Below, piece by piece: positions 22,107-35,000 of a stretch of 64,000 bases of DNA. The notes below the pieces were generated by a model, which searched no databases, was not told where the DNA came from, and saw only the letters and a list, made by a program, of their open reading frames with translations. The position numbers were made by a program, and so were the translations under genes. Positions within the stretch are counted from its first letter, which is position 1; every line of letters starts with the position of its first letter. The DNA lies in contig JAKZAP010000006.1 in the NCBI GenBank assembly GCA_023053575.1, forward strand, positions 15,695,280-15,759,279, given 5' to 3'. The stretch comes from Branchinecta lynchi (Eukaryota; Arthropoda; Branchiopoda; Anostraca; Branchinectidae).

Positions 22107-25100
22107 GTGTCCAAGCATAAATTTTGAAGTTCACATTGGTTTGCCCTCAGCAGATACCCTACTTTAAACATTTGTGGAAAGATTTAAGAATGATTTCATG
22201 TAAATCCGAGCAGGAGGATAGGCTCCAAAAAGGGGCCAAATCATGACTAGTGGAACTATGAACGAGTTGCACATTTAGGCTAGAACAAATCTTTTAAATT
22301 TTAACTTGGCCTAGGCAAGGATTCTGAATTCTTTCCAAGCTTTTTTTTACAAGCTAGCGGGTGGAGCAGAGTCTAGTTCCGAACGGTAGGCCCAATTAAC
22401 TCGGGAGACTCCTTTGGTTACATGAGATGGCAACCAATATCCAATTCAGGACAACGACTAAGAATCATGACTTCCGTTTTAGACTAAATAAACGAAAGAG
22501 TATGCGGAAATTTGACTGGAAATATTTAAATTTCATTTGTATAATTACTCACACATCCAGACCTAGGAAAATACAAACACTCCATACAACGTCTGTGCCA
22601 AACCCTGACAAGCTTTATCACATTGACAAGGCCACATAGATAGAGTTATAACTGAGATGGGGCTATAAAAAACACATATTAAAAAAAAGTGAATTTGTAT
22701 ATTGAGGATATGCAAAAATATGCTTGCGGAATATACTTTAATACAGGAAAATCTGTATGACCTCATCACAATTCTTCAGCGAAAGAAGAGATTCGAATCT
22801 GACTGCGAAAATCCGACTGTATATGCACATACCTTAAGTCAGCAGTTGGCAATTACAGATATGGCTCAAAAGCAAGATGATAGTGGTGAAGACAAAGAGC
22901 TTAGCAGCTTAAAATGTAAGCTTACTGTCACTGCAATCTGTTAGGCTCAGTGTTAATCATACTTGTTCAAATTCTGGTTCCATCAATATGTTACATGGGT
23001 CTTGGTTCCAAAAATGCCCCCTCAACACGTTTTAGAATTCCAGACAATACAGTGCATATCAAGGCCAGGTAGAGTGCACTGCACTTCGTATGATGGTGAC
23101 CTGCAGTGTTTTCAAGTGTTGGTGTTGCTCTTTCTCACTCCGTTTCGGTGGCCCCTTTTACCTTGTTACAAGATGTAAAAAAATTGGCAAGATATATCAA
23201 ATTGTAGTTCTGATGCAGGGCTATTTATAGCTCCAATCCTTAGAAAAGACACAGCAATCAGTAACAGTAATTAATTTTGATTTAGAAAGTGTTGTTGACT
23301 GGTATACCTCTGGAGAACAAGGGGTACACATACATATGACTACCGAACTCACCCCTGGGAGCATGCCATACCATTTGTGAATGGTTATCAAAAAAGGGCT
23401 TAGTGTACTAGACTACTTTGCCCCCCCCAACGAAAATGCACTTGCAACGCCCCTAGTCCTAGCTGGGTCCTAGTATCAGCTGAGAGCCAGTTGTTTCCTG
23501 GCCTAGGAAACAAGTCTGGTTTGCCAAAAAAAAGGCTTCCAACACCAAAACGCTTGACAAAGGACACAAAGAATTACAGCACAAGAGGGTCCTGTCTTAA
23601 GGAAGAAGAAAATCAAAACAGGGTGTTTCCTTGTTTTTCAAGAAAAAAACAGATTGAGGGATCAATTTATCAAGAGATTTTTGACGTCAGCTAAGATTGC
23701 TAATTGTGTGGCTGGCATTTCTGTTTTATTAATTGTTTTAATATACTGCCTGATGAACCAGAAATTCTGAAGTGATGGCTTTGAATGGCTTGACATGGGA
23801 CTTATACTTACAGTAACTGTTCAAACCAAATTCCCTTGAGGCCCAGATCTGCAGATACAGGACAGTATCTAACCTTGAATTTATATAACTGGAGGCCTGA
23901 AAACCTTACCGGTACTAGGAAACTTCTATGCAGTCCAAAATGGGTCCTAGGTCATTCAGGGTTTCCTAGGTTAGCACCTTGTTAGGAATGCACTGAGATT
24001 TCCTTTCAACCTATTTAGGCCAGGTTTGAGGTTGTTTGTTTGTTTGTGTTATTTAATGGAGCTTCCCGCATTTCTTCTCTACGTTTTGAGGTTGTATATA
24101 AATTTGCCTTACTATCGTTCAGCGCTCCAAGTGGACTAGTTCCCATTGCCTCATATCCAACGCTTGTGTAGACATGGTAAAAACTCGGATCCCTAGGAAA
24201 GTGGGTCACTTTCACTTTCTGCTGCTGAAACATATGCAAAACCTCCATTACCTGGGACACAGAAGACAGGTTTTCCAGTCGCTAACCTGTGGATCTATTT
24301 TACCATGTCTGATCCAAATGCTGATGGTGAGGCATAGGGTGACATAGGGGGATTAACAGAAACTAGTCTGCTTGCAAGCGCTGGCAAGCGCTGAACGGGA
24401 ATATGGTAAATTCGAGGTCGAGTAATAATTTATCTGGTAATATGGAAACTGAAGAGCAAGAGAAGAAGCCTAGCCTTAACAAGGGTCCTGGAGAGGACTC
24501 TTGCCAAGAAGGGCCAAAATATAGCTCCAAGTCAAGAAATTCAGCTGACGTATCCATTTTGTACCATCAAATATGATTCGCAGTCAGCTTGGGCTGAAGA
24601 AATATTTACAACCAACTGTACCTGCACAAAGCTTTGAGAAGATTCCTGCCAGATTCTTTATCCTAGATCCTAGCCAGGCAGCGAATTTCTAGAAGTATTC
24701 AACACTTCAAAACAAAAATTTTGGATTTTAGAAGCTAACGAAATCAAAGGATGAGTGCTACGAAGATGAAAAATTAACAAATACGATAAACTATGGCACG
24801 CTACTTACGAAAACCAGTTCTTCGGCCTCAAAAGCTTCTCCTTCCACTTGTGTTAGGTGTTGCCAGCAGTGGCACAATTGTAATACCATTTTCGTACATT
24901 TCAACTCTGCTGGTACAAAATTCCTCTCAGATTAGTTCTTTTGGCCGCTAGGTGTGCTATCGTAAAGAAAACAATGACACGTTACTTCTTGGTGTACCTC
25001 TATCCAGGTTTGTTTTGCTATTTTCAATTCCTTTTAGGCCTAACCCTGTTTAAGAGGTTTAAAATACCTCTTCCCCTCTTTTTGCTTTACCCAACTCTGT

Positions 25101-26416
25101 TCTGTCAAGCGTCATCAAGTTTGTCATTTCTTGCTTACGACTTCAGTGCTGACTCGCTGAGTGCTGGCTGACTTTTCAATGGGGGTAATGCGCGACTCGA
25201 TATGAAGCGAAAGCCTCATCGCTTATTAACCCGTCAGATAACTTATCCCCAGATCTCACTTGCGATTGTTTTTGTTCCTCTAGAACGTCTTGCGACAATT
25301 CGTCATCGGATTTTATGAAGGACGTATATGCACAATCACACTTCTTTGGTACATTTTCCAAATTTGGTACTGTATGGTACAATAACATTTTTGTGTAAAT
25401 ATGTCAAGGAAATCTGACTGACTGAGCAAGTAGAGATATATTTGTTTGTATTTTGCATGTAGTAACATGTTTCGCTCATATAATTTTTGGAGCACATGTT
25501 AAATTCCATCTCCGTTAAATGCACTGAAGAGTTTAATTATTTTGCGGAAGGTCAGATTATATATGTAATAAACTCGGCTTAACTACCACTAGTGCTCTTC
25601 TGGGAGACTCATTCTCCCATGCTTAAGGAACCGTACTTTCAGCCGTATGTTTGAGCTTGACCTTATGAGAGTCGTATGCTTTGTCTGTGTTTGCTTTTGG
25701 TACATATGTTATATCTATTACCGAGGATTCTCTCTCCAAAGCGAAAGCTGAAATGAACGATATGATGTTTCGCTTTAGTGACTAATTATTATTTTGGCTA
25801 TTGTGTTTCTGTCTTTTTTCATTTTTACCCTATTCTGTCTTCTACCTAGACCGGTTACAAATAAAATTCAAACTTCAAGTTCAATTTAATATCCTGATTT
25901 CCTTTGATTTGTTTGTATATTGTTTAATTCTGGTTTCATTCCTTTCACCTAACCTTTTAGAAATCTATGCTAAAATTTCTTTAAATTTGTATCGCTTATA
26001 ATCGGTACATTTGCCGGGCATTAGCTTGTCGCAAGTTCTTATGTCGTCACCCCTCCTCCTCCATGCCCAAGCACTTCGAACCGAATCTGTCCCCATGAAC
26101 ATAGTGACATACCATAACTGGCGAAATACTAGTAGAAGGTCGCGAAAATCTGCAACTGCGAGTGCCGTCCTTGTTTGTGAATCGAGTGATAACTTTTAGT
26201 GCACTATCTTTTTTTGTCATTTTCGTTGTGTTATTGTTTGCCTAAAAATACTTCGTTGTTTCTGAATTTATTGGTTCTTTTACTCATATGTGAATCTATA
26301 TTATACATTTTCTCGATCTGAAACGTAATGGTTGTCTAAATCATGGATTTTAATTGCCAGTTTCAGTTTTAAAAATAAAAGATTCGGTTACGTCACTTTT
26401 TCAGGTAAACGAAATA
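22107..26416. other. Mostly unassigned sequence
   Basis: Apart from one candidate exon (22,747-22,915) and a short retroelement relic near 24,455-24,600, I recognise nothing here. CCTAGG-containing phrases cluster between 23,455 and 23,975 and may mark a degraded inverted-repeat element. Confidence 0.4.
22747..22915 (+). CDS. Candidate exon of unknown gene
   Basis: Bounded by TTTAATACAG| and AAAAT|gtaagc, 169 nt, open in the frame ENLYDLITILQRKKRFESD and on to QDDSGEDKELSSLK, ending with one base of a codon. The translation is helical and charged, unlike the low-complexity repeat frames nearby. I do not recognise the family and find no partner exons, so it may be chance or an old insertion. 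Confidence 0.25.
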
Positions 26417-26419
26417 ATT

Positions 26420-26565
26420 AGTTGCGTTTTTGTAGATACGATGGTATGAGATACCACGGTCCAAAGTCGTTTTCGCAGTTATCGTGGTATCTGATACCAC
26501 GGTCAAAAGGCTTTTTTGCAGTTGTCGTGGTATCTGGCCAGTTATCGTGGGCGACCGTGGCAACT
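26420..26565 (+). mobile_element. AGTTGCG-terminus element, truncated copy
   Basis: AGTTGCGTTTTTGTAGATA preceded by ATT, with the same GTGGTATCTGATACCACGG interior as the 12.4-kb element. The right terminus is missing; another inverted-repeat element begins at 26,570. Confidence 0.7.
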
Positions 26566-26569
26566 GATA

Positions 26570-26989
26570 TAAGGTGTATTCTGGCCGTTCCCCGAGGACT
26601 CCACTTGAGGAGTCCCCGCGTTTTTGTTTGTCCCGGGGACTCACTCCCCGTATTCTCGCGAGTCCCCACGGACGGGGAATGCTCCGATAATGATCACCAT
26701 CATCAATAAGGCCTCCCTTTCAGATTCGGAGGGGAATCAATTTTTGCTGGTGTTGGTGGAATGTAAAATTAATTAAAAACAATCAGAATAAAGGAAACCA
26801 AAAATAAAGCGGATCCCGACTAATTTCATCAACTGCCTATTACTTTTTAGAACAAAATCCATTTTGGAAGCATTCCCCCTGTTCTCGCTGTTTCTGTACG
26901 CGGTGTCCGCGTGGAGTGACTCCCTCTATTCTCGCCGTTCCTTTCGATTCCCCGAGGAGTCCTCGGGGAACGGCGAGAATACGCCTATA
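26570..26989 (+). mobile_element. GGCGTATTC inverted-repeat element, copy 1
   Basis: Left end TAAGGTGTATTCTGGCCGTT, right end GGCGAGAATACGCCTATAG. The arms contain TCCCCGAGGACTCC and its complement. About 420 bp with no transposase. The inverted copy at 37,052-37,484 matches along its length, including GGGACAAACAAAAACGCGGGG in reverse. Confidence 0.8.
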
Positions 26990-27592
26990 GGGTTTGAGCC
27001 ATTCGATGTTTTTCTTCTCTCCGGTTCAAACCCTGAAATAATTGTAAGCGCAAGTATCGTATTATTAATGTTTATGTATCAATTATAGCAAGAATAAAAA
27101 AACATTGTTCTAATTTTGGGGTTGAACCCAACCCGACCTTGGTAGGTTAAAGGGGGTATTTTCAGCAACGAAATGTGTGAAAAAATGTCTTATAGTGTAC
27201 TGTTTTTCGGAAACGATCCGCGTGTTGGTGAGAAGCGAAGCGCGCGTGAAATTTGTTTTGACATGGTACAGTTTTTTGGTCAGTTGGTACATGTTTTTGA
27301 CGTTTTCCGGTACGTTTTCTTTTAAAGTGTTGGCAACACTGCTTGTGTTTGTTTTTGTATTTATATCAATGTTTTCTAGCCTAAGATAAATGGGCTTAGG
27401 CTAGGCTAGCTGAAAGTGGACTCTTGTACAGTAGGTGAACCATACTGCAAATCCTAGATATCAGTCAATTGTGGCCTTGGCAAGTATTTATGTAGGGGAG
27501 ACGGGGCAGGTCTGGACCACTTCCGGTGGCGATGCTTATGGCGTAACTCCAAAGGACCTTCTCATTAGTTGCATTTTTTGTCTTTTCTCCAT

Positions 27593-27897
27593 AGGTCGGT
27601 TAACCTACCTATTTGCCACAATCATCAGTTTTTTCATCTCACCGGTTGGTCAACTGAGCTCTAAAAGAAAAAATGGTATCTTCTCATCGTCGGCGGCTAT
27701 CTCTCCAATAGGAATTTTGAATTTCGGTCCAAGCCAGGTCCAAGCCAAGAGCATAGGTCGGTTGGATGGAGCTCCCACCTCAGGCCCCAGGTCGGTTAAC
27801 GGACTGGCAAACAGAGCCAAAAAAACAGCTTATAAAAATGTAGGTTAACCGAAGGAAGAAAAAGACTTACAGTGGGAAATCTTGTAGGTCGGTTAAC
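27593..27897. repeat. Cluster of AGGTCGGTTAAC motifs
   Basis: AGGTCGGTT(A/G) followed by AC or GA recurs at about 27,594, 27,756, 27,789 and 27,886, and the complement-like GGTTAACCGA lies near 27,843. It is probably a degraded small element; its boundaries are unclear. Confidence 0.35.
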
Positions 27898-28022
27898 TGG
27901 ATGACCCAAAAAAAAATGCAGCTATTAGTTGCGTTTTTGCTTGCCTTGGACCATGCCTGCGGAACGCCGTTTTGCTTATAAGGCATTTTCACACTTCTTC
28001 GGCTTTAGCCGTTTTGCTAATA

Positions 28023-28463
28023 CAGGAGTGTTGCATGAAGCTGCCCTTACTATGGCACCGCCCACCCCCCAATTGGCCATGGTACATGATCCTGCCACCT
28101 TGGATCATGAAGCTGCCACCCCCAGAAAAATCATGCAAATTCCAAGAAAACAGCAAATTTTGTTATTTGCAAAAGGTCAAGGAACCTCTCTGACCAAACA
28201 GCTGGCCTCTAACTTCACCATGTAGCAAAATACCATTTTTAGCAAAGTGGGCGACTTCATGATCACTTGGGTGCCTATATTATTTTGTGTTCTCCAGCTT
28301 AGCCTTGAACAATTACAAGTAAACTATGGTACCAGCAGAAAGCGAAGGTTCTAAGCTTCCTTTCAGGATACTCCACTGAATTTTATTTCAACCTTTACTC
28401 TTTTTCCCTAAGTCATTTCCCCAAAATATAAGTTTAGGGTGGCAGCTTCATGCAACACTCCTG
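28023..28463. mobile_element. Nested 441-bp inverted-repeat element
   Basis: Begins CAGGAGTGTTGCATGAAGCT and ends with the exact complement AGCTTCATGCAACACTCCTG. TA lies on each side (28,021-28,022 and 28,464-28,465). A TA target suits the Tc1/mariner-like class. It is younger than the host element because it splits it. Confidence 0.85.
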
Positions 28464-28638
28464 TAAGGTGTTTTTGCTACAACGGTCAAAGGAAAAAGTC
28501 CAAAGCCAGCAGCCAACGGTCAACGGGCTCCTCTTCACCTTTTTCCTCTGGCCTTGGCCTGTAGGTACTAGTCAGATAGAAAATCAAATAGCTCCATTGG
28601 AAACCTGTAGTTTTTTGCATTTGAAATGGGAACTGGAA

Positions 28639-28711
28639 ATGGCGGAAGGAATGGAAGAAGAGAAGTTTTTGGAAGTACAGAAGTACACAAATAAATTCTT
28701 TACTGTGAGAT
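28639..28711 (+). CDS. Candidate first coding exon inside a transposon
   Basis: ATG in good context (GGAAATGG) gives MAEGMEEEKFLEVQKYTNKF and four more residues before AGAT|gtaagc. It lies in the right half of the 27,927-28,998 element. The nearest AG acceptor downstream (GTACAG at about 28,742-28,747) would create TGA at the junction, so the next exon is not found. It could be a captured host exon or chance. Confidence 0.2.
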
Positions 28712-29001
28712 GTAAGCACTTTAGATTTTATGTTCTATGTTGTACAGGAGAGACAACGAAAGTTGGACCGTTTCAAATGTCAGACCCCTTGGAAGAAAGG
28801 ATTGAATGCAATTTTAATTTGTTTCAAACATGGGTCAGTGACTAAAGCTTTTGCCAAAGCTACTTGGGAGTTGCTTATAAGGCGTTTTGTGTTACAAACC
28901 CCAAGGCCAAAGTCTAAGGGCTAAGGACTGAAAAAACGCCTTATAAGGAAAACGGCCAACTGCTAAGGTCAAAGTCCAAGGCAAGCAAAAACGCAACTAT
29001 T

Positions 29002-30111
29002 GACTCTACAAACCTCACTTATTATTGAAATTAAAATGACTCAGAATTATAGCTGTCACAATTATGCCCTTCTCCTGTCAAAAATTCGTGCAGTTGCACT
29101 CATATAATCACAGGAAACTGATGTTAGTGTCACCTCTTTGCAGGAAAGTAAGTTCTATGGCTGTCATGGGGTTGGCAACTCATTTTGGTAGTTCTAAATG
29201 CACTTACACCTTCTGTGATTTTTATTTAGGTAGTTTAAGATTGGGTCAATAATGTCAAAAAAGAATTCCCGTACTGATACAATAGTTTTAGAGTAAAAAA
29301 TGGGGGGGGGGGGGCTTTGCTGCAAATTCAGAAGAAATCTGCTTTATCCTGGATGGCTACTACTTTTTTCGACAGTTAGGTTTGTGATTTCATAGGTATT
29401 CTTGACTTTTTGGGGGATTGTAAAAAATGCTCTGCTCCTCCACGCTGCCTCCACGTTTCCATAAAATTTTGCATGTGGCGCATTTCATAGTATTGTCTAT
29501 TCAGAAGAACGTGTGTGATTTAGTTACCATTTAGGCTTTGGATTTTGGGGTTTGAAACACATTAAAATCTAGAATTTGCATGGTAAGTAGTTAAATTCTG
29601 CCAGAAAAAAATAAAAAAAATTAATTTGTCCTGGGTTCAGGCATTGGAAGATGGGCGAATGGGGATTTGAATATTCTGTTTAACTCTCTGGATTCTGACT
29701 CAGATTCAAAACCCTCAATCTTATGAATTCTCTCAAATTTCCAGTCTTCATCCGTCCAGTAGACTATTAGTTTTTCCAAATTTTACACAGTGTGCTTAGG
29801 CAATCCATCTTTTTGGTCTCCACCACCAAGTATCCTCAGTAATTTATCACATTATCTGATAACCTCAGATATCAGTGCTTTTGGATTCGTTCCTAGCCAT
29901 GGATTCTGATTCAGATTATAATCCTTTCGTCATACGATTCGCCCATATCTGGTTGGAAGCTTCGTCCTTTCATGAAAGCTGAAATGAAAAGCTGAAGGTG
30001 TGAATTATATATACAAATTTTCATTACGGTACAGGAATAATTTCAACTGATGCATTGCACTTAGTTTTACACCGGTTGTATTATTTGTATGCAGGAAATG
30101 TGAGCTCTAAC
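29002..30111. other. Unassigned sequence
   Basis: A G-run near 29,304-29,314; no gene or clear repeat recognised. Confidence 0.4.
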
Positions 30112-31070
30112 TTTTTGGGATCCCAGAACGTAGATGACGGGATACCCATGATTCATAAAAATTGTATGTCTGTCCATCTGTTAGTACAACAACTCTCAAA
30201 GGGGTTGAGATATTTTATTCAAACTTGGCATGAGGACTCTTTGGGGTCAAAGTACAGGTTAAGTTCGAAGATGGGCTCTGTGGCCTACATTAAGGGGGGG
30301 GGGGTGAGATTAAGGGGCATACACAAATATTTTTAAGAGGTACTAAGGTAGTTGATTAGGGGTAAGGAGACATTTTGAATCTGAATATGAAAATTATTTT
30401 CTCGCTGAACACGCAGTTCACCTGCAATCCTGCAAAAAAAAATTGTGAAAAGTAAAAGTTTAATCTGAAGTTGATTAGAGGTTCAATTAGGGTTAAAGAG
30501 ACATGCTGAACCCGAATATGAAATTTTTTCTTGCTGTACAAGTGGTTTGCCGGTAATCCAGCAAAAGGGATAATTTATGAAAAGTTTAAGTTCAATGCGA
30601 AGTTGATTGAATGTTTGAAGTAAGGGCAAGGAGATATGCTGAATCAGAGCATAAAAATGATTTTCTTGTCGGACAGATACCCCGAATTTGGCCACAACCG
30701 GAAATTTAGCATGAAGTTTTAAAACTCAATGATATTATCGATGAGGATACTAAAGATTGATTAAAGATATGGTATCGGGGTAAGAAAACATGCTGTTTTG
30801 AACTTCATTTCCTTGATGGATAAGTTGGCAAAATTTGCCCAAACCCCGAAATTTCGATCAAAAGGTTTGCCTCTCAACGTCACCAGCTCTTTTGCTCTGC
30901 ATGCAGTTCGCTGGGAGTAGCCTACTGCTAAAAAGAGTAATTTCGTCAAGTGGTCAAGTTGGTCTGGTTTCGGGGTTTGGCGAAGAACGGAAATCTACAG
31001 GATTCGCTTGTTTGGGTCAAGTAGTCCAGTAAATATTCAGTATTTGGGACCCCATCAAAACCTTTGATCT
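30112..31070 (-). repeat. Palindrome-flanked repeat, copy H
   Basis: Opens CTTTTTGGGATCCCAGAACG. Continues with a G-rich block at about 30,294-30,305 and diverged 137-bp units, and ends GGGACCCCATCAAAACCTTT. It is the most diverged full-length copy and lies 870 bp upstream of the OTUD5 start codon. Confidence 0.75.
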
Positions 31071-31938
31071 TTTTTGTTTGTCGTCCTAACATTGGACACT
31101 CAGCAGATTCTTTTTCGATGTTTTTTTTGCTCTTCCTGGCAATGCTTAGGTATGCATAACATTTGATGTGTAACTTTTTCAAGATCACAACAAATTGCAT
31201 TTCAAGTGTTGTCTGTTGGAACTGCGCATCCTTGTGCTACCGCATCTGTGGTGAAACTTCTGACAATGTCTTGACTGATTTTTTTTTTTTTTTATGTTCT
31301 AGTGACTGATTGGTGGTAAATATTGCCTTTTTTTATTTGAAAAATGTATCACTGGTTACCAATAAAGCTCCCTTTACCTACCAGGCAGCATTTCTATATT
31401 GGCGGATTTCACACCAAACTGGGGGGTCTTAGGACTGACTGTGGGATTTGTTTTGCTGGCGTACTAAAATTGTTTGGGTTCTATTGAAAATCCTTCTAAA
31501 TTTTTGGAGATTTTTTGCAATTTTGGTTAAAAAATAAATTTTGGCGTATTTTTGGTGTAGTTTTCGAAGACAGCGATGTATTTCTTGAATCACGATCTGG
31601 TAACACTGCTACCACGAAAGCTCCAAGAAGAGGCTGGAAAAGAAATTAGCCTGTTGGTGATATGCAGTACCAACTTGGTGCTATCGCAGGATTAGAGGTG
31701 AGTCAAAGACAGGACTGGCTGACACTGATCATCACTATTGCGAGGCCTAAGCAGTTGTAGGTCAAAAACATTTTTAGTCTCAGGGCAGCCTTTGTAATTG
31801 TAAAATTTTAAACTGACACACAAACTCAGTCTGAAGTACATAACACAAATTATTGAGGTTTTGAGACGTCCCTTTCAAGATCCTCAAGATCGCATTTTTT
31901 TTCCAGACCCGAATCATTTGTGAAGTAACCTCATAGTC
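31071..31938 (+). other. Upstream region of the OTUD5 gene
   Basis: Contains a T-run near 31,281-31,293. No TATA box at a suitable distance from the start codon is obvious, so a dispersed promoter or a further upstream leader exon is likely. No other gene is seen. Confidence 0.4.
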
Positions 31939-32034
31939 ATGACAATCCTTCCAAAAAAGAAACTTGCCCAAACCAGAAGTGAGGCAGAGCCTGCTGGAGA
32001 GCCTGCGAGTCAACCTGGGACCCACCAACCGCAG
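31939..32034 (+). CDS. OTUD5: OTUD5 exon 1
   Basis: 32 codons from ATG to CCGCAG|gtaggc, phase 0. MTILPKKK is a signature of this family's start; the rest is Pro/Glu/Gln-rich and disordered, as in vertebrates. Confidence 0.9.
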
Positions 32035-35000
32035 GTAGGCATTGCCCATTGTATTTGGGGAAAGGGATGGGGAGAATGGCTGAAAAAAATCCAAGAAAGG
32101 ATGCAGATATTATGTAAAAATGTGCAAGCTCTGGATTCTCTTACTTTAGGATTTATTTTTTGTTTAGGAGAAGCAATAATTACAAAACAAAGTAATATAT
32201 TTTCATTAAATCTAAGTTCAAATATTGAACGAAATCATCCGCAACCTCCTGCTGATTATAGTTATGAAGAATTAACGTTAATTTCTTCATTAGAAAATGG
32301 CAGAAGTTAATGCAATGGATCTAAGCTGTAGCGACTTTTTCCCGCAAGAAGGGCTCTTCAACTGAAAGCCCCATCAATCGTATACTCTTAGACAGGTCCG
32401 CCCCTCCCTCCCATACCTAAGTCCTATTCAGGCCACTACTGCATATCTCTTCTTTCAGAAAAATCTGAAAATGTTTCTTGAAGCTTCGTAAATTGTTTTG
32501 GAGGGAACATGTTACAGAATGATCGCAGCCCCTATTTCTTGGGAGAAGGAAGAGCTGCGTCTCCACTCCTGATTTTTCTGATTTATATGTTCTTTAATTT
32601 TTCGTCTTTTTAGATTCTTGGCACTTCATTTCTCTTTGCTTTTCACCTACGTTAATAATTTCTTTCTGTGTTGAAGTAAATACAGATACTACTTCTGTGG
32701 CTGACCCCATGTCGAAGAGTTCCCGACAGCAGGTAATCTAAAAGACATTGAAGAGAGAAACGACCTTTAACCGCAGTGTCCATCTTCAAGGCTGGCGCTC
32801 GTCCTGTAGCTGTGTGACAACTATGTGACTACTGCTTGTATGTTTTATGTTTAGCACAGTTGTTTCTTCTGTAGGCAACAGAAAGTATTGGAGGACGAGA
32901 CCGTCTGTTCATCCCCCCTGGTGCCAACTCTCCCCCCTGTTGGGCCGCGAGCACATCACGTGCTGAGGAAAAGCGTCCAGCCTCCTCAACTCCTCGGTTT
33001 GAGGACGACGAAGAGTTTGGTCCCTCACAAAGTAAAAGGAGACATAGGGGATCACCACTAAGGTATATTGAGCCTTTCAGTTTTGTATTTAGTTGGTAGC
33101 TGCCAGCGTGACTACTTCTACGTCATCAAAGATACTTTTGAAAAAAAGAGCTGATAGATAGATAGAAAGTTTATTGTAAAAATCGACTATCGTGGTTTTA
33201 AACCAAATTTGCGATTATTGTCAAACAAACAGAAACAATTGCAATATATGTACCTAATGTCAGTACGCTTAAAAGAATTCATGCTTTATTAAAATATTTC
33301 ACGAACTCGGTAACAAATCTTTTTGCATATCTAGCGTGTTTTGTAGGTACGGGACAGAGCTTGGGAACCTCCAAGCTTCGGAACCCCCAGCCTGTGAAGT
33401 GTTCCATATCCAAAGACTGGCTCTTGGGAGCAGACGTTGCCAACTATGTGCTAAAGCTTTAGATGCAAGCACTGAATTCCTGTCTTTTTTTTTTGCTTCC
33501 GTTATCTGCAGTTTCATCAGTTCCGTGTGCAGAAGCTAAATGACTAAGGGTTTTACAAATTGACCTAAGTATGATTCTGGCTTTCTCACGGTTTCTGAAA
33601 AGTAAACTAAAAATCCGCCACGCGCAAGAATCAATGGAAAACTGTTCTGGTGGATCTATTTTTCCAGATCTCTTTCCTTTCTCGTGATGGATTCGCTTTC
33701 CAGTCTCCAGAATATTTCGCTTTTCTTTCCGAAACTAACGGTGCGCCAAAACAGCTCTGGGAAGTGATGCAATAACAGCCAGCACATAAACTGGCGGAGC
33801 TTTACAGTCCGCCAAATTGCCATGAAAGAGGTCTTCCGCCAAGGAGACCTGAGTCGGACTTGCCGGCTATACTCCACTGCGTAGACGCATCTACTTCAAA
33901 AATATAGTTTCATACCTCACCCTTTTTGGCATTTTTATTTTAACTGGTAGGCGTATTTATAAAAATAGTTAACGAATGCTTTGTGGGGAGATAGAGGGTG
34001 CATTCCGATTTCCTCGAAATCACTACAACTGGAATTTACTAGAATTTCAACTCTGTCTGCTTTAAGAACTACCACCTACAGGTTGGAACGACGATGGTAG
34101 CTCTGAGTAAGTTCGTAGAAGGTTGGAACACACCCTGAGTCGGGTTGATGGAGTGACGGCGTGAGCTCCGCGCTATAGTTCTACTCAATACGCTCGTCTT
34201 GATCTGATGGGGTCTACCACACGGAATTAGTATAGGCTATGCCCACTCAGCCTTCTGTGTTTAGGTCATTTCGTCAAAAGCATCGAGAAAGGGGATCTGC
34301 ATCGCCCATAGTCCCAGCAGTGCTTGCACCTGGCATTTCAACACCCCCGGCGTCTTCCCCACTTCCAGGACCGTCAGGTAACCCTTGATTTTACCTTCTA
34401 GGTGCTAATCAAACAAAACAATAGAACAGGGACCCGCAGATGATAGCTATTACATGCGGTCAAAGTTGGACCTTTGCCGGAAGGCGGAAAGGCCTTGACG
34501 TAGGCATTGCATTGAAACTGCACCATGTTCTTGAATAAATCTGGCCACAAACGTTGTTTGTATCGGGTTCGCGTTCTGTGCAAAACAGTTTTCTTATAAC
34601 GATAGAGCTGCGGAGCGAATCAGCGAGAACGAAAGAAGATGGTTACCAAGCAGGCTGGTGATGGCGGCGACTCATCAAAGTTAGTGGAATAGCTTCAGGG
34701 TTCATTTCTTCGTAAACTTCGATCGAATACTTCACTCGAGTAAGGGATTCCCTCTCTTTTAGTGCGGGGTAAGGGTATTCGAGGACGATAGAATTATATT
34801 TCATTACGACCAGCGCCCAGTATGCTTCTGTAACCGGCGCCTAGAAACTTGAAAGCTTGAAAGTAATTAGTTGGTGTTGAAGCCGAGGAAACCCGGAACA
34901 ATATGTAATTAAAGCTAGGGAGATGTGTCTTATCATTGACAGGTTCGACTTATTTCGTGAATATTTTGGCTTTAAATCTTTCTTTTGTTTTGATTTTTCC

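Larger units (their letters stand above)
27927..28998. mobile_element. 1.07-kb AGTTGCG-terminus element with 3-bp target duplication
   Basis: Left end AGTTGCGTTTTTGCTTGCCT, right end AGGCAAGCAAAAACGCAACT, each flanked by ATT (27,924-27,926 and 28,999-29,001). The inner arms share CGTTTT...TTATAAGGC and its complement. A second element sits inside it at 28,023-28,463. A candidate coding exon lies at 28,639-28,711. Confidence 0.85.

Noticed and set aside
27929..28225. 98-residue + frame
   Set aside because: Spans the junction of two nested transposable elements and part of the inner one's terminal repeat.
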